Positions 10,780-22,775 of a stretch of DNA of 64,000 nt are shown piece by piece. The notes beneath the pieces are model-generated. The model had not been told where the DNA came from and searched no databases. It saw only the letters and a list, made by a program, of their open reading frames with translations. The DNA lies in NCBI RefSeq assembly GCF_003265705.1, contig NW_020312904.1, positions 2,322,361 through 2,386,360 of the forward strand, in the 5' to 3' direction. The DNA comes from Callorhinus ursinus (lineage: Eukaryota > Chordata > Mammalia > Carnivora > Otariidae). Each line of letters opens with the position of its first letter. Position 1 is the stretch's first letter. A program made the position numbers and the translations under genes.

Positions 10780-11430
10780 AAGATGGGTACCCAGAATATG
10801 TAAAAATCTTCTGCAAATCAATAAGAAGAGGGAAAAGCACCCAATGGCAGGAATGAAGAGCACAAAGGGGCCCTGGCTGAAGACGAAGCCCCAGGGGTCA
10901 GTAAAGTCATGGGGAGGGCCACTCCTCTAGTGACCAGGAAAGTGAAAATTAAGTCGTGCAGACCAGCACATAAACACCTCTGATTCCAGCGACACTAGGA
11001 TTTGGCAAGTAGGTAAAGCAGTAACTCCCTGTACATATAAACTGTGACAACCGTGCTGGAGAAGCATGGGGCAGCACCCTCCTAGGGCCGACCATGCTCC
11101 CCTCCCAGGTGGCACCAAGGGGACCTCTGTCCTTTCGCGCGGCCTGCGTCACACAGATGTCCACCACAGCATTGTTCCGCTGGAAAGTTAAAAACACCCT
11201 AAATGTCAATCACAATGAAATGGATAAATGCACTTGATGTGGTTGTGTGACCGGACACAATGAAGCAGTTACCATGAATCTGAGACCTCGGAATACCAGT
11301 AAAAAAAATTAAAAAGCAAATGAAATATGCTGACATATTTGTACATTTTAAAAACTCAAAACGGCATTATGATTGCCACATTGCCTATATCGGTAATAAA
11401 AATAGAAAATGTCGGTTCTGAAACACACAC
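10780..11430 (+). repeat. Ancient L1 3' region, sense
   Basis: Degenerate late-ORF2/3' UTR blocks: 'GTACCCAGAATATGTAAAAA' at 10788-10807, 'CAAATCAATAAGAAGAGGG', 'CACAGCATTGTTCCGC' at 11165, 'AAATGTCAATCACAATGAAA' at 11201-11220 and 'TGGATAAATGCACTTGATGTG'. No intact frame. Confidence 0.6.
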
Positions 11431-11434
11431 AAAC

Positions 11435-12000
11435 TTCATGATAGTGAGAGAGCCCAGCGAGAAACAGAGACTGTAGGCCAAGGAGAAGAAGCACCAGAGA
11501 CGTCCGTTTGTCCGGAATAGTCTGTCTTATAAGGGGATGGTATCTGAGGAACGCTTGCTAACGTCCACTTTTGGTTGTGCCGGCCGGCAGGTGCATGGGT
11601 GTTGGTCCTACAACTTATTCTCTGTTTCTTCTTCCCAAGACGAAGAGAGAGGCGTGTCCTATAAAGTAGTACTAATTTCGGGACTTGAGACAAGGGCAAG
11701 AATACAGTGCATATGCTGGGAGGCTGGAAGCAGATGCATGGACACACAGGAACTAGGGCCCTAGAACCCGCAGCTTTGCACCAGACAGAGCCATAAAGGG
11801 GCCGCGTGATTGCCCAACCCTGGGGACGTCGCTGGCCTGACTCCTCCCTCACCCCGTTTGCCCATTAAATATTCCAGTGCAATATGGGGAGGGGGACAGA
11901 CACCATCCCGCCCTGGGAGGAAACACAGAGGCATGTTTCTCTGGCCTCAGGTAGGAGGCCCCGCCCACACACGACATCCAAGGAAAGCACCACACAGGGG
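11435..12000. other. Unique sequence
   Basis: No recognised gene or repeat. Confidence 0.3.
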
Positions 12001-12110
12001 AAGATTGATAGATTTTACTCTTTTACTACATAAAAATAATTTTATCCTTGTAAAAACATTATAAACAACATTTAAAAGCAAATGACAAATTTTACAAGGT
12101 GCAAATATAG
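12000..12110. other. AT-rich unique island
   Basis: About 110 bases of AT-rich DNA (e.g. 'ATAAAAATAATTTTATCC' near 12030) bounded by GC-rich DNA. It could be the 3' end of a minus-strand transcript or a regulatory island. No clear polyA signal on either reading. Confidence 0.3.
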
Positions 12111-13245
12111 AGCAGAGATGAGCTCGGGCAGAAGGACAGAAAGGCCTCTGGAAGCAAAGGCGGGTCGGCCGGAGTAGGGAACAGGAGCCTCCGTGGGAGA
12201 GAACCAGGGGCCAGGCAGCCCCTTCCTCCAAGCCCAGGTTCCTCTGCAGACCTCGGGACACTGGCTGATCACAAACCCTCAGCAGACTAATGAAGGGACC
12301 GAGGAATGGTAAAATCCCAGAACAGGTTCCTTGGGGTCATTGTACATAGAATTCCCCCTCTAATGCCCTTACTCTTGTGCTGTGGCCCTTCAAGCTCAGA
12401 AATAAGTCTGAACACCCAAGACATGCTTGTAGAAACTCTTCCTTCCAAACCCTGAGCTCCCCACCCCAGGGCATGTGCATGTTCCTGAGACTCTCAACCC
12501 ACTTTCCATTCATTCTAGAGACGACATGGGGCAGGCCTCACAGGCATTCCAGCTGGGGCCCCGGGCACACATCCTTGAGCCTCCAGTCACTGCAAAGTGC
12601 CCGAGGGCCTCCACTGGCCAGCATCCCCCGCCTGCCCTGAGGACACAGCCAGGCCGCCCTCCCTGTGCCCAGAAACGAACAGGGGAGACACAACACTGTT
12701 GCTAGAGGGGCACAGGCTAGAGATACAGTGCCCGACCTCCGTGCCACGGTGGGTACTCTGGAGCGACTGGGTCCACAGAGGCCGAGGGACGCCGCCTGGA
12801 GGGTTGGCGTCTGAGATGAGCCTGAAGTCTATGATTCGGAGGAGAAGCGAACAGCTCTGACGCAGAGATCAAGAACTGAGTGACGTAAAATAAGGTATTC
12901 CCCCTGGGGAAGGGTGGCCAGTGGCCCTCGGTGGAGCTGAGAGCCATCTGCCCTGTTGCGGGCACCATGCGTGCTGGGGAAGGCGATTATATCTCCCGCC
13001 TCCCGGCTCCCACGGGGTGGGTGCCACTGTCCCTAGCAGGAGACTGGCCCTCCGGAAACAGGCGGCGATGGAATGATGCCCACCCCCCAGGCTGCAGGGG
13101 GGACGTGGGAGGATTATGCTACCGAGTCCAAGGTGAGCAAGCGAGGTGGTGGGCGCCCCATCCCTGCCCCTGCTCCTACCCCAGCCTCCTTGCTCAGCAT
13201 CAACCAGCGGGGCCCCGGGACCAGGGGGCTGTGCCTCAGCACCGT
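12110..13245. other. GC-rich unique sequence
   Basis: Open frames on both strands lack protein features. No repeat recognised. Confidence 0.35.
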
Positions 13246-13249
13246 GGCA

Positions 13250-13545
13250 CATGAATATAAATTCACTGCTTTTCTTAATAACCGGAAGTAAAAGTTTGTG
13301 TAAACTCAATTGTCGGAGCACTAATAATCCGATTTCTCTCGGCAGGGTCAGTCCTCTGGGCTCCATCTATAAAACAAATGTTTGTCATCCTCCGGTAAGC
13401 ACTTCTTCGGGATAAATAAATAATCAAGGAGCTAATCGAGTGTACACCTTGCCACACATTTATGTATTCTTTTCTTTGCACATCAATAACCCCATTGGAA
13501 ATGGATTTATAAATCCAAATTATCTTCCCGTATCTTTTCCTCCAG
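13250..13545. promoter_or_regulatory. AT-rich candidate conserved non-coding block
   Basis: Contains CTAATAATCC (13321), ATAAATAAATAATCAAGG (13412), GAGCTAATCGAG (13430), AATGGATTTATAAATCCAAA (13499) and TTATGTATTC. Repeated TAAT/AATC cores and a GGATTTATAAATCC perfect palindrome are seen directly. Enhancer function is inference. Confidence 0.35.
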
Positions 13546-13549
13546 TGGC

Positions 13550-14685
13550 AAAGCCGGCACACGGAGAGGCGAGGGGAGACGCACATCCTGAGGACGTCTC
13601 ACCTCAGTCCACCAGGCCACCGGTGTCCTCACCCAGAGGATGGCTTCTCCCCGGCTCGCGCCCACCTGGACGGCAGCCCGGCTGGCAGGGGACTCACGTT
13701 TACAGAGCACCTACTGTGTGCCAAGATGGGTCCCGGGGCTCCTCGTCTTTCTCGGGTCGTGGGTACGTCTTCCGGAACAGAGAGGGGTCCCAAAGTCAAG
13801 ATGAGAGAGAGAGAAGGGGCTGGGCACCTATCAAGGGCCGGGGGTCCTGAACGCTGGGTGGGCACTCCCCTCCCCCTGGCCCACGGAGCCCACGAGAAGA
13901 GGAGCATGCGGGGGCCCCCGGGCCGACAGTCAGGGAAGGCCCAGGAGACAAGTGAAATCTCTCTCGTCTCTCCATCTCTGTCTCTGTCTCTGGGAAGCCA
14001 GCTGCCATGTCTCACAGCCCCTTGGGTGGCCCCCGGGGAGAGGCCCGCCCAGCAGCCGGTGAGGCCCCGAGGCCTCGGGCCACCCCGCAGCGGAGCCTCC
14101 TGCCACGTCGGTTGGTGGGGTTGCCCCGCAGCCCACAGCCAGGTGGCAAGTGCATGGGGAGGCTCCAGCGGGAGTCTTCAGCTCAGCCACTCCTGGGTCC
14201 TGACCGTCACAAGCCGCGAGACGGTCTCTGCGGTCTGAAGCCACCGAGCTGCGGGGTAATTTGTCTCACGGCAGTGGTAACGACGACACAAAGGCGCCGC
14301 TGCCTTCCTGTGGCTGAGCCGCTGACAGTGTCCTGGGATGGCGGTGCCATCTGCGCAGGGCAGGCACCCGCGGCTCCCCAGCAGGAGTGCGGGGGCCTGG
14401 GAGGAGGCTGGATGCAGGTCCAGGGGAGGATGGGAGCTCCCGCACTGCGCTGTGGACATGGGCGGCAACACTCCAGGACGGCCAGACGGTCGGCCGCAGA
14501 GGAAGAAGACTCCCGGTGTGCGGGGGCGCCCAGGCAGAGGGCAGCCCATTCTGGGGAAGGGAGACCGCTGAGGAGCAGGCCGGGGTGTGGGAGAAAGTCA
14601 GGAACTCTGCTGTGGCCACGCTGAGGTAGAGAAGCCACCAAGCCGGGTGGGAGGGGCGCATGGGCAACTGGAGTCCAGGGCTCAG
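13550..14685. other. GC-rich unique sequence
   Basis: A short L2-like antisense piece is possible at 13690-13730 ('ACAGAGCACCTACTGTGTGC'). A CT-rich run (TCTC/TCTG) lies at 13958-13992. Otherwise no repeat or gene is recognised. Confidence 0.35.
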
Positions 14686-14689
14686 AGTG

Positions 14690-14850
14690 TTCTGCTTGTT
14701 AAACTAGTCAGGGTCACAGCAGTCTGTGAGTGAGGACCGTTACCACCCTACGGCTAGAGGCGCACTCCGGGCACAGAGAAGTCAAGACACCTGCCTGAGG
14801 CCACACAGCTGGGATCTGAACCCACGCATTCTGACTCCAGGGCCAAAGTG
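14690..14850 (-). repeat. MIR SINE, antisense
   Basis: Landmarks 'GCACAGAGAAGTCAAGACAC', 'GAGGCCACACAGCTGGGAT' (14799-14817) and 'CTGAACCCACGCATTCTGAC' follow the reverse MIR order through to 'TGACTCCAGGGCC'. Confidence 0.85.
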
Positions 14851-14852
14851 GC

Positions 14853-14866
14853 ATCTAGATCTAGAT
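14853..14866. other. 14-bp perfect palindrome ATCTAGATCTAGAT
   Basis: Overlapping XbaI/BglII-like palindromes just outside a MIR end. Probably chance. Confidence 0.6.
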
Positions 14867-15364
14867 GAGATCACCTGAAGAAAGAGCATTGCAAACACAC
14901 CTGCCTTCACCCCCTTCAATGTGCAAGGAACGGGGCCTCGAGGCCAGGACCCAAGAAAGGTGAGGAGCCTCCTGACCCCAAGGCGCCCCTGAGGCAGAGC
15001 CTGGGCAGGAGGGCCTGAGTCCCACATGCCCTGTCCCCCGCTCGGGGTGCCCATGGTGGCATGCGTCTCTCGTCTCTCCCTGGGGGCAGGACCTTGCCAC
15101 GCTAATGCTCAGTGGCAGTCTGCAGAGATGGGGCTCACAGAGCTGTGCCACAGCGGGTAGCATGGGCCCGGGCCACTGTGCATCCAGCTTCTTCACCGCC
15201 TTCACTGAGAGGTGGTGCTGAGTGCAGTACGCAAAGCACGCGCAGAGGGATCCATGAAGGTTTGTTGAAAAGTCAGTAAATACTTCCTTTCTGAGGAGGA
15301 GCAACTGGGGAATGTCGGTTGGGACAAGACGGGGTCCCTGTGCTGAAGGGTCAGTAGATAAAGG

Positions 15365-15500
15365 CTGCAAGAGAGGTGCAGAGCATGCTGGGAGCACAGA
15401 GCAAGACAAGCTAATTCTGGCTAGAGTGTGAAGGTGCAGAGGGAGGATGTCGGGGAAGGTGTCACCAAGGAGGAAGCAAATGACCAGACACTGAGGGAAG
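15365..15500 (-). repeat. L2 LINE fragment, antisense
   Basis: 'GCTGGGAGCACAGAGCAAG' near 15389, then 'GATGTCGGGGAAGGTGTCACC' in pieces near 15447 and 'AAGGAGGAAGCAAATGACC', match the reverse of the L2 3' region. A 300-codon minus-strand open frame (14861-15760) runs through it and is not a gene. Confidence 0.6.
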
Positions 15501-15906
15501 CGTAGGCATTGGGGAGCATGGGAAGCAAGAATCCACGGCAGCAGAGGTGGGGACGGGGGCTGGGAGGTGCAGCTACTGCAGGCTGGCAGCGTCCAGTGGT
15601 CTTGGGGACCTTGGGATGCCGCAGCAGGGAGACCCGGTGCAGCTGGGGCACAGATGGCCTTCACTGTCCTCACCCCCATTCCCGCTTTGCACAGATCCAG
15701 AACCCACAGCTCCCCGCTCCCTTGGCGTGCCCAGCTCCGTGAACCTGGCCGGGCGCCCACACCCAGGGAAGGAGCCGGGGGTCACATCCATTCCGGGCAC
15801 CACGAGGAAAGAACACAGCATGTCATCGGTTTCCATGGCTGGGGAAGGAGCCGGCAGGCCATGGATTTCACATTGCCCTGCAGAACCTCTTTTCCAAACA
15901 AATCAG

Positions 15907-15926
15907 TAAATAAATAAATAAATGAA
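15907..15926 (+). repeat. Short (AAAT)n tract
   Basis: About five AAAT units with one interruption. Confidence 0.8.
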
Positions 15927-16689
15927 GAGAGGCCGGCTCTCCTGCTGGCCGCTCCTGCAGGCTGAAATTGATTATTTTCTTTGCCCTATGCCCACTATCT
16001 GTGCTTATTGAGAAGCATACATCTGATGCGGTGGGTTTTTAAACTAGTCTGCGTGCCTGGCATTCTCGGAAGCATCTTTCTTCCCTTTGAACACCAGGCT
16101 CCCACGGCAGGGGTCTGCAGGGCCTTTTTATAAGCTGCAGAGGCATTTTTCATCCCTAAAACAAGAGCCTGGCCTCCGAGTCTCCAGGAGCTGCCAAGGC
16201 TGTTGGCGAAGTGTGTCACCAGGGCCAGAGCTGCCCTCATGGGGACGTCCTGGCGTTTGTGCCCCCTGCCGGGGCCGCAGGGGCCATGTGGCCGGATCCT
16301 GACACCCGGGGGTGAGCATGCACCCCCCCGCCCCCGTGTCTGCAGGACCGGGAGGGGGCAGCCCTCAGGGAGCAAGGACAGCGAGAACTCTCCCAGGTAG
16401 GGCAAGGAGGGCCTGGGCCTTGGCCCGCCCCCATGGGGGCACCACCTCCAGCAGCATCCTCACCCCTGCAGAGGCACCCACGAGCTGTGTTTACAGAGTC
16501 AAGGTTAAAACGAACTCCTGATTAATTTAAGAAACAGAACAATCTAACAAATTAAAGATACAGATGTTCTCTCCAGGCCCCAAATTCTGTTCAATAAAGC
16601 AAAAGTGAGTTCCTATAGAGGGTCCCATGGATCGAGGTTGTACATGAAAGTGCACGTGGGTCCTTTTAACTTGTCCATCCATAGCCCTA

Positions 16690-16850
16690 AGAAATGAGGG
16701 TTTTCTAAACTTTCCCAGTTTTATATATAAATGGTGGCACCAAACTCAGAGAACCTGGGTGGCCTGCCCATGTTCACCCAGCTAGGAAGAGTGTGAGCTG
16801 GGTTTTGTCCCCATTGTGTCTCACTAAGGCCACCAAGGCATGTCTTGTCT
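16690..16850 (-). repeat. MIR SINE, antisense (diverged)
   Basis: 'AAATGAGGGTTTTC', 'GAACCTGGGTGGCCTGCCCA' (16751-16770), 'TTCACCCAGCTAGGAAGAG' and 'GTGAGCTGGGTTTTG' keep the reverse MIR order. Confidence 0.65.
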
Positions 16851-17089
16851 TGAATTGCTGGAGCAAGCATGCTCATTGGGTGTTTGCTTACCACCTGGCC
16901 CCTAGCCCCAATTTGTCCCCTCATGAAGCAACTGCCTGAGCTCAGAGACGCTCGCCTGGAGCCCAGGGACACGCAGCACGGAGGCAGGTGAGAGAAAACC
17001 CCAACCGCTGCCTTGTTCTCCAGCGCCCACAGCCAGCCATCTGCATGCAAACAGGTCTGCAGGTAATCAACTGAACACCACTGTTAGCA

Positions 17090-17345
17090 ACTATTATGGC
17101 TTCACTTCATGCACAGGGCACTGAACAGAGCCATAAAGGGAGAACAGCAATTGAATCAGGAAGATATGGCACTTTTAAGAATAGTTTACGAGTTAAGCAG
17201 AAAGAAAACTCTGGTATTCCATTCTGGGATATTGAGCAATGCTCCTACAGCTATTTGGATTGTAAAGTGTTATTGAACTGCTCCTGTAATGTAAAGTATA
17301 CAAGATGGACATAATTAAAAACAATTGATTCAATATTTTTTCCAA
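17090..17345. promoter_or_regulatory. AT-rich candidate non-coding conserved block
   Basis: Unique sequence with AGCAATTGAATC (17148), GGATATTGAGCAATG (17227), GTTATTGAACTG (17269) and AAACAATTGATTCAATA (17319): several SOX/CEBP/homeodomain-like cores. No coding potential seen. Function inferred only from composition. Confidence 0.3.
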
Positions 17346-17469
17346 ACCTCAGGGTGAGAATATAAACTAGTCATGATGGAGAAATGCCAGACCTGGTGTG
17401 ACCTGAGCTAAGATGATCTTTGTAACAACACAGCAACCATCATCATGGAGGTGACAACATCCAGCCATG

Positions 17470-17587
17470 GAGTGATCACACACACACACACACGAGTGTG
17501 ATCACATGCACACACACCCATAAGAGTGATCACAAACATGGTGGGAGTGATCACACACACAATGGGAGTGATCACACACACACACAC
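17470..17587 (+). repeat. TGATCA/CA minisatellite, left part
   Basis: Five visible units of roughly 21-30 bp, each with GAGTGATCAC (or a variant) followed by CA dinucleotides. The array runs directly into an assembly gap. Confidence 0.92.
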
Positions 17588-18376
17588 NNNNNNNNNNNNN
17601 NNNNNNNNNNNNNNNNNNNNNNNNNNNNNNNNNNNNNNNNNNNNNNNNNNNNNNNNNNNNNNNNNNNNNNNNNNNNNNNNNNNNNNNNNNNNNNNNNNNN
17701 NNNNNNNNNNNNNNNNNNNNNNNNNNNNNNNNNNNNNNNNNNNNNNNNNNNNNNNNNNNNNNNNNNNNNNNNNNNNNNNNNNNNNNNNNNNNNNNNNNNN
17801 NNNNNNNNNNNNNNNNNNNNNNNNNNNNNNNNNNNNNNNNNNNNNNNNNNNNNNNNNNNNNNNNNNNNNNNNNNNNNNNNNNNNNNNNNNNNNNNNNNNN
17901 NNNNNNNNNNNNNNNNNNNNNNNNNNNNNNNNNNNNNNNNNNNNNNNNNNNNNNNNNNNNNNNNNNNNNNNNNNNNNNNNNNNNNNNNNNNNNNNNNNNN
18001 NNNNNNNNNNNNNNNNNNNNNNNNNNNNNNNNNNNNNNNNNNNNNNNNNNNNNNNNNNNNNNNNNNNNNNNNNNNNNNNNNNNNNNNNNNNNNNNNNNNN
18101 NNNNNNNNNNNNNNNNNNNNNNNNNNNNNNNNNNNNNNNNNNNNNNNNNNNNNNNNNNNNNNNNNNNNNNNNNNNNNNNNNNNNNNNNNNNNNNNNNNNN
18201 NNNNNNNNNNNNNNNNNNNNNNNNNNNNNNNNNNNNNNNNNNNNNNNNNNNNNNNNNNNNNNNNNNNNNNNNNNNNNNNNNNNNNNNNNNNNNNNNNNNN
18301 NNNNNNNNNNNNNNNNNNNNNNNNNNNNNNNNNNNNNNNNNNNNNNNNNNNNNNNNNNNNNNNNNNNNNNNNNNNN
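17588..18376. other. Assembly gap (789 N)
   Basis: All bases are N. It lies wholly inside the minisatellite, since the same unit occurs on both sides, so the missing DNA is most likely more of the same array. Confidence 0.99.
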
Positions 18377-18518
18377 CACACACACTGGGAGTGATCACAT
18401 ACACACCATGGGAGTGATCACACACACACACTGGGAGTAATCACACACACACTATGGGAGTGATCACACACACTGGGAGTGATCACACACACACTGGGGG
18501 TGATCACACACACACACA
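18377..18518 (+). repeat. TGATCA/CA minisatellite, right part
   Basis: Six visible units, mostly 'GGGAGTGATCAC' followed by 8-12 bases of CA. Variants include GAGTAATCAC (18434) and GGGGTGATCAC (18495). Units are about 19-25 bp. The right edge passes into unique sequence at 18519. Confidence 0.92.
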
Positions 18519-18519
18519 G

Positions 18520-19810
18520 TGGAGCAACACCCAGTGCACCACAGACAACGTGGTACAGACATGTTTGTGTCTGGAGACGTAATGAGTAGCAGACATACCT
18601 CAGACCACAGGTGGTCTCTGCAGGAGGAGACGGGCACCACCACCACCAGCACCACGTGGATGGGATGACCCCGAGTGACCCCACGTGCAGGGTAAAGAGG
18701 GGCCAGGGCTCCGGGGACAGCTCCAGCGGCCCTCGTTGGCTCTGCTGGCTGGGAGCCCGGCCCGTCCACAGCAGGTTCCGTGGCGGACCAGCAGATGCAC
18801 ATGCAGGCCCTGCTCACGGCCACACAGACTATCCTGTCTGGACACGAAACTGTGCATTCGATGAAGTCCCTTTTCCCTGAGAGCTTTGCCAAATGCCCTG
18901 AGCGACCCGATCATTTGGAAGAAGAGCTCGCTGAGGGGCTGAGCCCGGGCCGGACTTTCACTTGATGTCAAGACTGCCTCCCGCCCAGTGTTCCCTGGAA
19001 AGGCCACTGCAGAGCAAGGTGGGCAGGGGACATGGCAGTGAGAGGCGAGCTTCTCACCAGGTACGAGGAGTGACAGGTTGATTTATGGAGGCCATTAGGA
19101 AGGAGGTGTGCTAACCAATACCGGGAGGAAAAGAAGGAAGGCCTCATGCTGGAAGCCAGCCACGGGTCCCGGGCTGGGGTGTGCTGTAAAGGTCCAACAA
19201 CCAGCTCTCGCGGTGGGGAGGGGGTAGTGTTCCTGTCTTCCGCAGTAACTGTGGTGCCCAAGCTCCCACCAGGGTCAGTTTCAAGCTACCAATATGGTAT
19301 CACACGACCCGAATTCCTGAACATGCAATGCCTGCTCTTCCGAGCATCACCCACCAGCTCCAGCATGCCCTCCCCCTCCTCAGGCCGCGTGAGCGTCAGC
19401 TCTGATGCAAACCCCACAGCAGGTCCCTGTGGGGTGGGGCTGGGGCTCTCTGCTCCATTTGCTGTAGGAACATGGGAGTCTGAGCCTCAAAGTGCCCATT
19501 TCATGGGTCTGATTCAATCATGTGGTGCATCTGTTGCACCTGATCTGTTCCAGGTCTGCACTCGACCAGAAGGCTACCCCCTCGGCTGAGCCCACCTTCC
19601 AAGGAACTCACGGAGGCCCAGGCGCAGCCTCCCAGCAGAGAGGGCTTGGGCTAAAGAACGTGTGTGGTGAACACCGCACAACATGCAGTTTGAGAGGGCG
19701 GCCGGGAGCTGCTCCTCAGACGTGGGCTCAGCTCTCAGACCACGGATGGGCAGGCCCCAGAGTGAATGCAAGACCGAAGAGCCGCACTAAAGCCCCATTG
19801 CCCAAGGCAG
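18520..19810. other. Unique sequence
   Basis: A CAC/CCA-rich short run at 18634-18656. No repeat family, RNA gene or supported exon seen. Confidence 0.35.
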
Positions 19811-19814
19811 CCAC

Positions 19815-19990
19815 GTGTCCCCGAGCCCTCCGTGTGCCATGCACAGGACATCACGCACATCATCTCATGCACCCTCGAGGCCCACGAGATACATCCCAGT
19901 GTGTCCCTGGAGTAAACCCAGGAGACTGGGGTCAGAGAGCTTACAGGCGCCAGAGCCAGGCTGGGAAGGCAGCGGGAAGACAGGCGAGCC
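19815..19990 (-). repeat. MIR SINE, antisense (diverged)
   Basis: 'CACATCATCTCATGCACCC' (19856), 'CGAGATACATCCC', then 'CCCAGGAGACTGGGGTCAGA' and 'CAGGCGCCAGAGCCAGG' follow the order of reverse MIR. Confidence 0.55.
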
Positions 19991-19994
19991 ACGA

Positions 19995-21645
19995 GTGTCC
20001 TGCAGACCACAAAGCCCTCTGCGGTGCTCGAGATGGACTCGCCCTGCCGTGTCACCCATGGGTGAGCCTGTCCCCAGACCTCAGGCCCCATCCCTGCCTG
20101 CGGCCAGGCTGAGCCTCAAGGACACTGGCAGGACCTGGCATTCTGGGGCAGAGACATGACTGCCAGGGACGCACGTGGGACTGGCCGACATGGTGATAAA
20201 GGGCAAGGGGAGGATGGGAAAGGGCCCAGATTTTCCGAAATATGCCTGGAGTTTTGTGGGATGAGCGAGGCGGGCGGCAGAGGGGAGGTGATGAGGAAGG
20301 CAGTTCTCTCCCGCCAGCTTCGCTGGGCTCACAGTTCCCCGCTAGACACCGTGTGCTTCCTGTGCGACCATCTCTCCACCGGAACGGCGTGTCATTACCT
20401 TCAGGGATGTGTCCTTTCAGCCCGCCCAGCATACTTTATTCACACCCCCAGAATCGTGCAGGGCCAGTCCTAGATAATCTTGCCGTTTATGTGCACTTCT
20501 AATCTCTTTGCACTTTTGATCTCTGCATATGCTCAAGAATGGAGAAACAGGATGCGTTCGGCACAGCCCACAAAGAGCACCAGCCCCTAAGGACCCCCGT
20601 GAGCCCTTGGAGGTGACCTGTGGGAGCAGATCGAGGGGTTGCCCCGGCCCCACCTGGACCAAAGCAGGGGAGGGGAGGGCCCTCAGCCAGGACTCAGACT
20701 CCAGCTCCCACAGCTTAGAGCTGCTCAAGCTCATGCAGCCAAGCAGAGGACTGTCCTCCCGTGGGCGGCGGGGGGGGCAGTGATAGCCACCAAGCCCTCT
20801 CCCGGACCCCACAGGCAGCGGGGCTGGTTGGCCTCACGGAGGGGTCTGAGCTCCTTGCAGGGTATGTGGGAAAGGTCCGTTTTCCTAATAAGAGCTAAGG
20901 TAGCCCTAGTCCTGCCCCCATGGTGACACTCCAGGTCAAACATTCCTATCACTTTGGGTAAGTAAGAAGCCCCAGCCAGTGAGAAGCACAGGCCCACAAC
21001 TGATCAGAAACTCACGCCTTCCCTGTTCAGACAGGGTCCCGGGCTGGCCACACCGCCACCCCTTGCCCAGCGGTCTGAGAAAGGACAAGCGGGGAAAAAC
21101 AGAAGGCCCACAAGGGACAAGACAAAATGAGACAGGCACCAGAACAGAGCAAGGAGGAGAAGGGGATGGCTCTGTCTGACCCCCACCTGGGAGGCCTGGA
21201 GGGCTCCCTGGAGGAGAGGATCTTCTCCCTTTTTCTTTGTTGCAACCCCTTGGTGGTCTGCTGCCCAGAGTCAGAGCACAAGCCAGCACCTACTGCAGAG
21301 GGCACGGTGGAGGGCGAGCAGGGAGGGTTGCATCCATCCGGATCTGAACAACCCCAGAGACTCGGGGGAGCAGACATTTCTGCAAGTGCATTTGGTGTGA
21401 GCCTATGTGCAGAGTGAGGCCAAACCACATCCTGGATGCCAGGCTCTGAGATGCAGAAAGTGGGCTGCAGAGTGGGGCCTGGGAGGGTGGGGTCTCCCTC
21501 TGACCCTGCCCCTCTGGAGCAGCTCAGGGCACCCACGAGACCAGGAGCAGCTCCTCTCAGACGCACGCTGGTCGTCCCTCCCTCAGGAAGAGATGAGGCT
21601 TCTCACATTGGATTTAGAACCAAGATGACAGAAAAGAAAGATACC
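19995..21645. other. Unique GC-rich sequence
   Basis: Open frames in several phases, no recognised domain or splice structure. No repeat recognised. Confidence 0.35.
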
Positions 21646-21649
21646 TAAA

Positions 21650-21830
21650 ATCCATCTGCATAGTAATTGAATTTTTTCAACTTTTATTTAGAGTTGTCGG
21701 GGTTCTGATTCGAGGCTAGAAAAAGGAAAGGCAGATTCTCATTTCCCTTTGCTCATCCCTAATTGTACACTGGGTGTTTTAATTTACAAGTCAAAGTTAA
21801 TAAATTGTGCATGTGCTCAATTACTTCGTG
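21650..21830. other. AT-rich unique island
   Basis: Includes AGTAATTGAATTTTTTC (21661), CCCTAATTGTACAC (21757), GTTTTAATTTACAAG and GCTCAATTACTTCG (21813). Repeated AATT/TAAT cores in otherwise GC-rich unique DNA. A second small AT-rich run lies at about 22005-22050. Confidence 0.3.
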
Positions 21831-22619
21831 GTCCTCACCACGTCTCCCCGGACGACAGGATGGCAGGCGGGCCATCTCCCCAGGGTGGGAGCTCAGCGGG
21901 TTCTGGGAGCAGCCTCCCCATCCCTCAGGGTGTTGCCTTGAGAGCCCCTGGAGAGGGGAGACCCGGCCAGTGGTCTCTACCTGGATCCTCACAGGCAGGT
22001 TTGAGTAAAATAAATAAAATGCTAATGTATCAATAAAAAAACACAAAAACGAAGACTTAGGTAGGCAGTGCCATCCATGGCATCTAAAACAACCCCGAAG
22101 AAGAGAAGACTCTTCTAGTCCCTCGTAGAGGGATGACGTCACCACCCTTGGCCACAGAGCACCAAAGGTGTCAGGCTGAGATGGATCCGATGTCTGCCCA
22201 GAGCCAGCTTCACCCCTCACACCCTGAGGACCACGTGCCCCAAAGCCTCCACTATTGATGTTCCTGGGAGTGGACTGAGTCAGAGCCGGCCCAGAAAGTT
22301 CTATGGACATCTGGAAACCACCCATCTTCTCCTCTGGAACCCAGCCTAGTAAGTCACTCCTTTTCTCTCCATGCTGGATGCTGAGCAAATGTGCTACTTC
22401 TGAAAAGAGAATCTGCATTTTTAAAGAGGTTGAGTAAGGGTAATCTGAGAAAATTAATATCTACATGTGGAAGGGGAGACATGCATGGCCTGAGTCTATT
22501 AAAACTCTGAGGCCCAGCCTGATGATTCCCCCAACCACACCTCATGCTCTCACCCACAAGCCCTGCCACGTGTCACGTCCCCATCAGGGATGCCCTTCCC
22601 CTCCCTCCCCTGTCTGTAA

Positions 22620-22775
22620 CCACCTGACAAATGCACAGAATCCGTCTTGACTCAGGTCAAGGTGTCACCTCCTCCAGGAAGTCTTCCTGGGTGCACCCTC
22701 CCTCCCATCCTCTAAGTCTCCCATTCTCCCCTCCATCAGAGTGCTTACCAAACAAGGCTATAATTGCCCATCTGC
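22620..22775 (+). repeat. L2 LINE fragment, sense
   Basis: 'AGGTGTCACCTCCTCCAGGA' (22660-22679) followed by 'AGTCTTCCTGGGTGCACCC' is the L2 3' coding-end signature. 'CAGAGTGCTTACCA' is consistent with downstream L2. Confidence 0.7.

Noticed and set aside
14861..15760. Minus-strand open frame of 299 codons
   Set aside because: It crosses an antisense L2 fragment and GC-rich DNA, has no recognisable domain, and other frames over the same bases are equally open.
17408..18440. Open frames of about 270-325 codons on both strands
   Set aside because: They run through the 789-N gap and a CA/TGATCA minisatellite. The apparent protein is X residues and repeated dipeptides.
17470..18518. Possible CRISPR-like array (repeats with spacers)
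   Set aside because: The units are adjacent, variable in length, with CA dinucleotides rather than unique spacers, and the genome is mammalian. It is a minisatellite.
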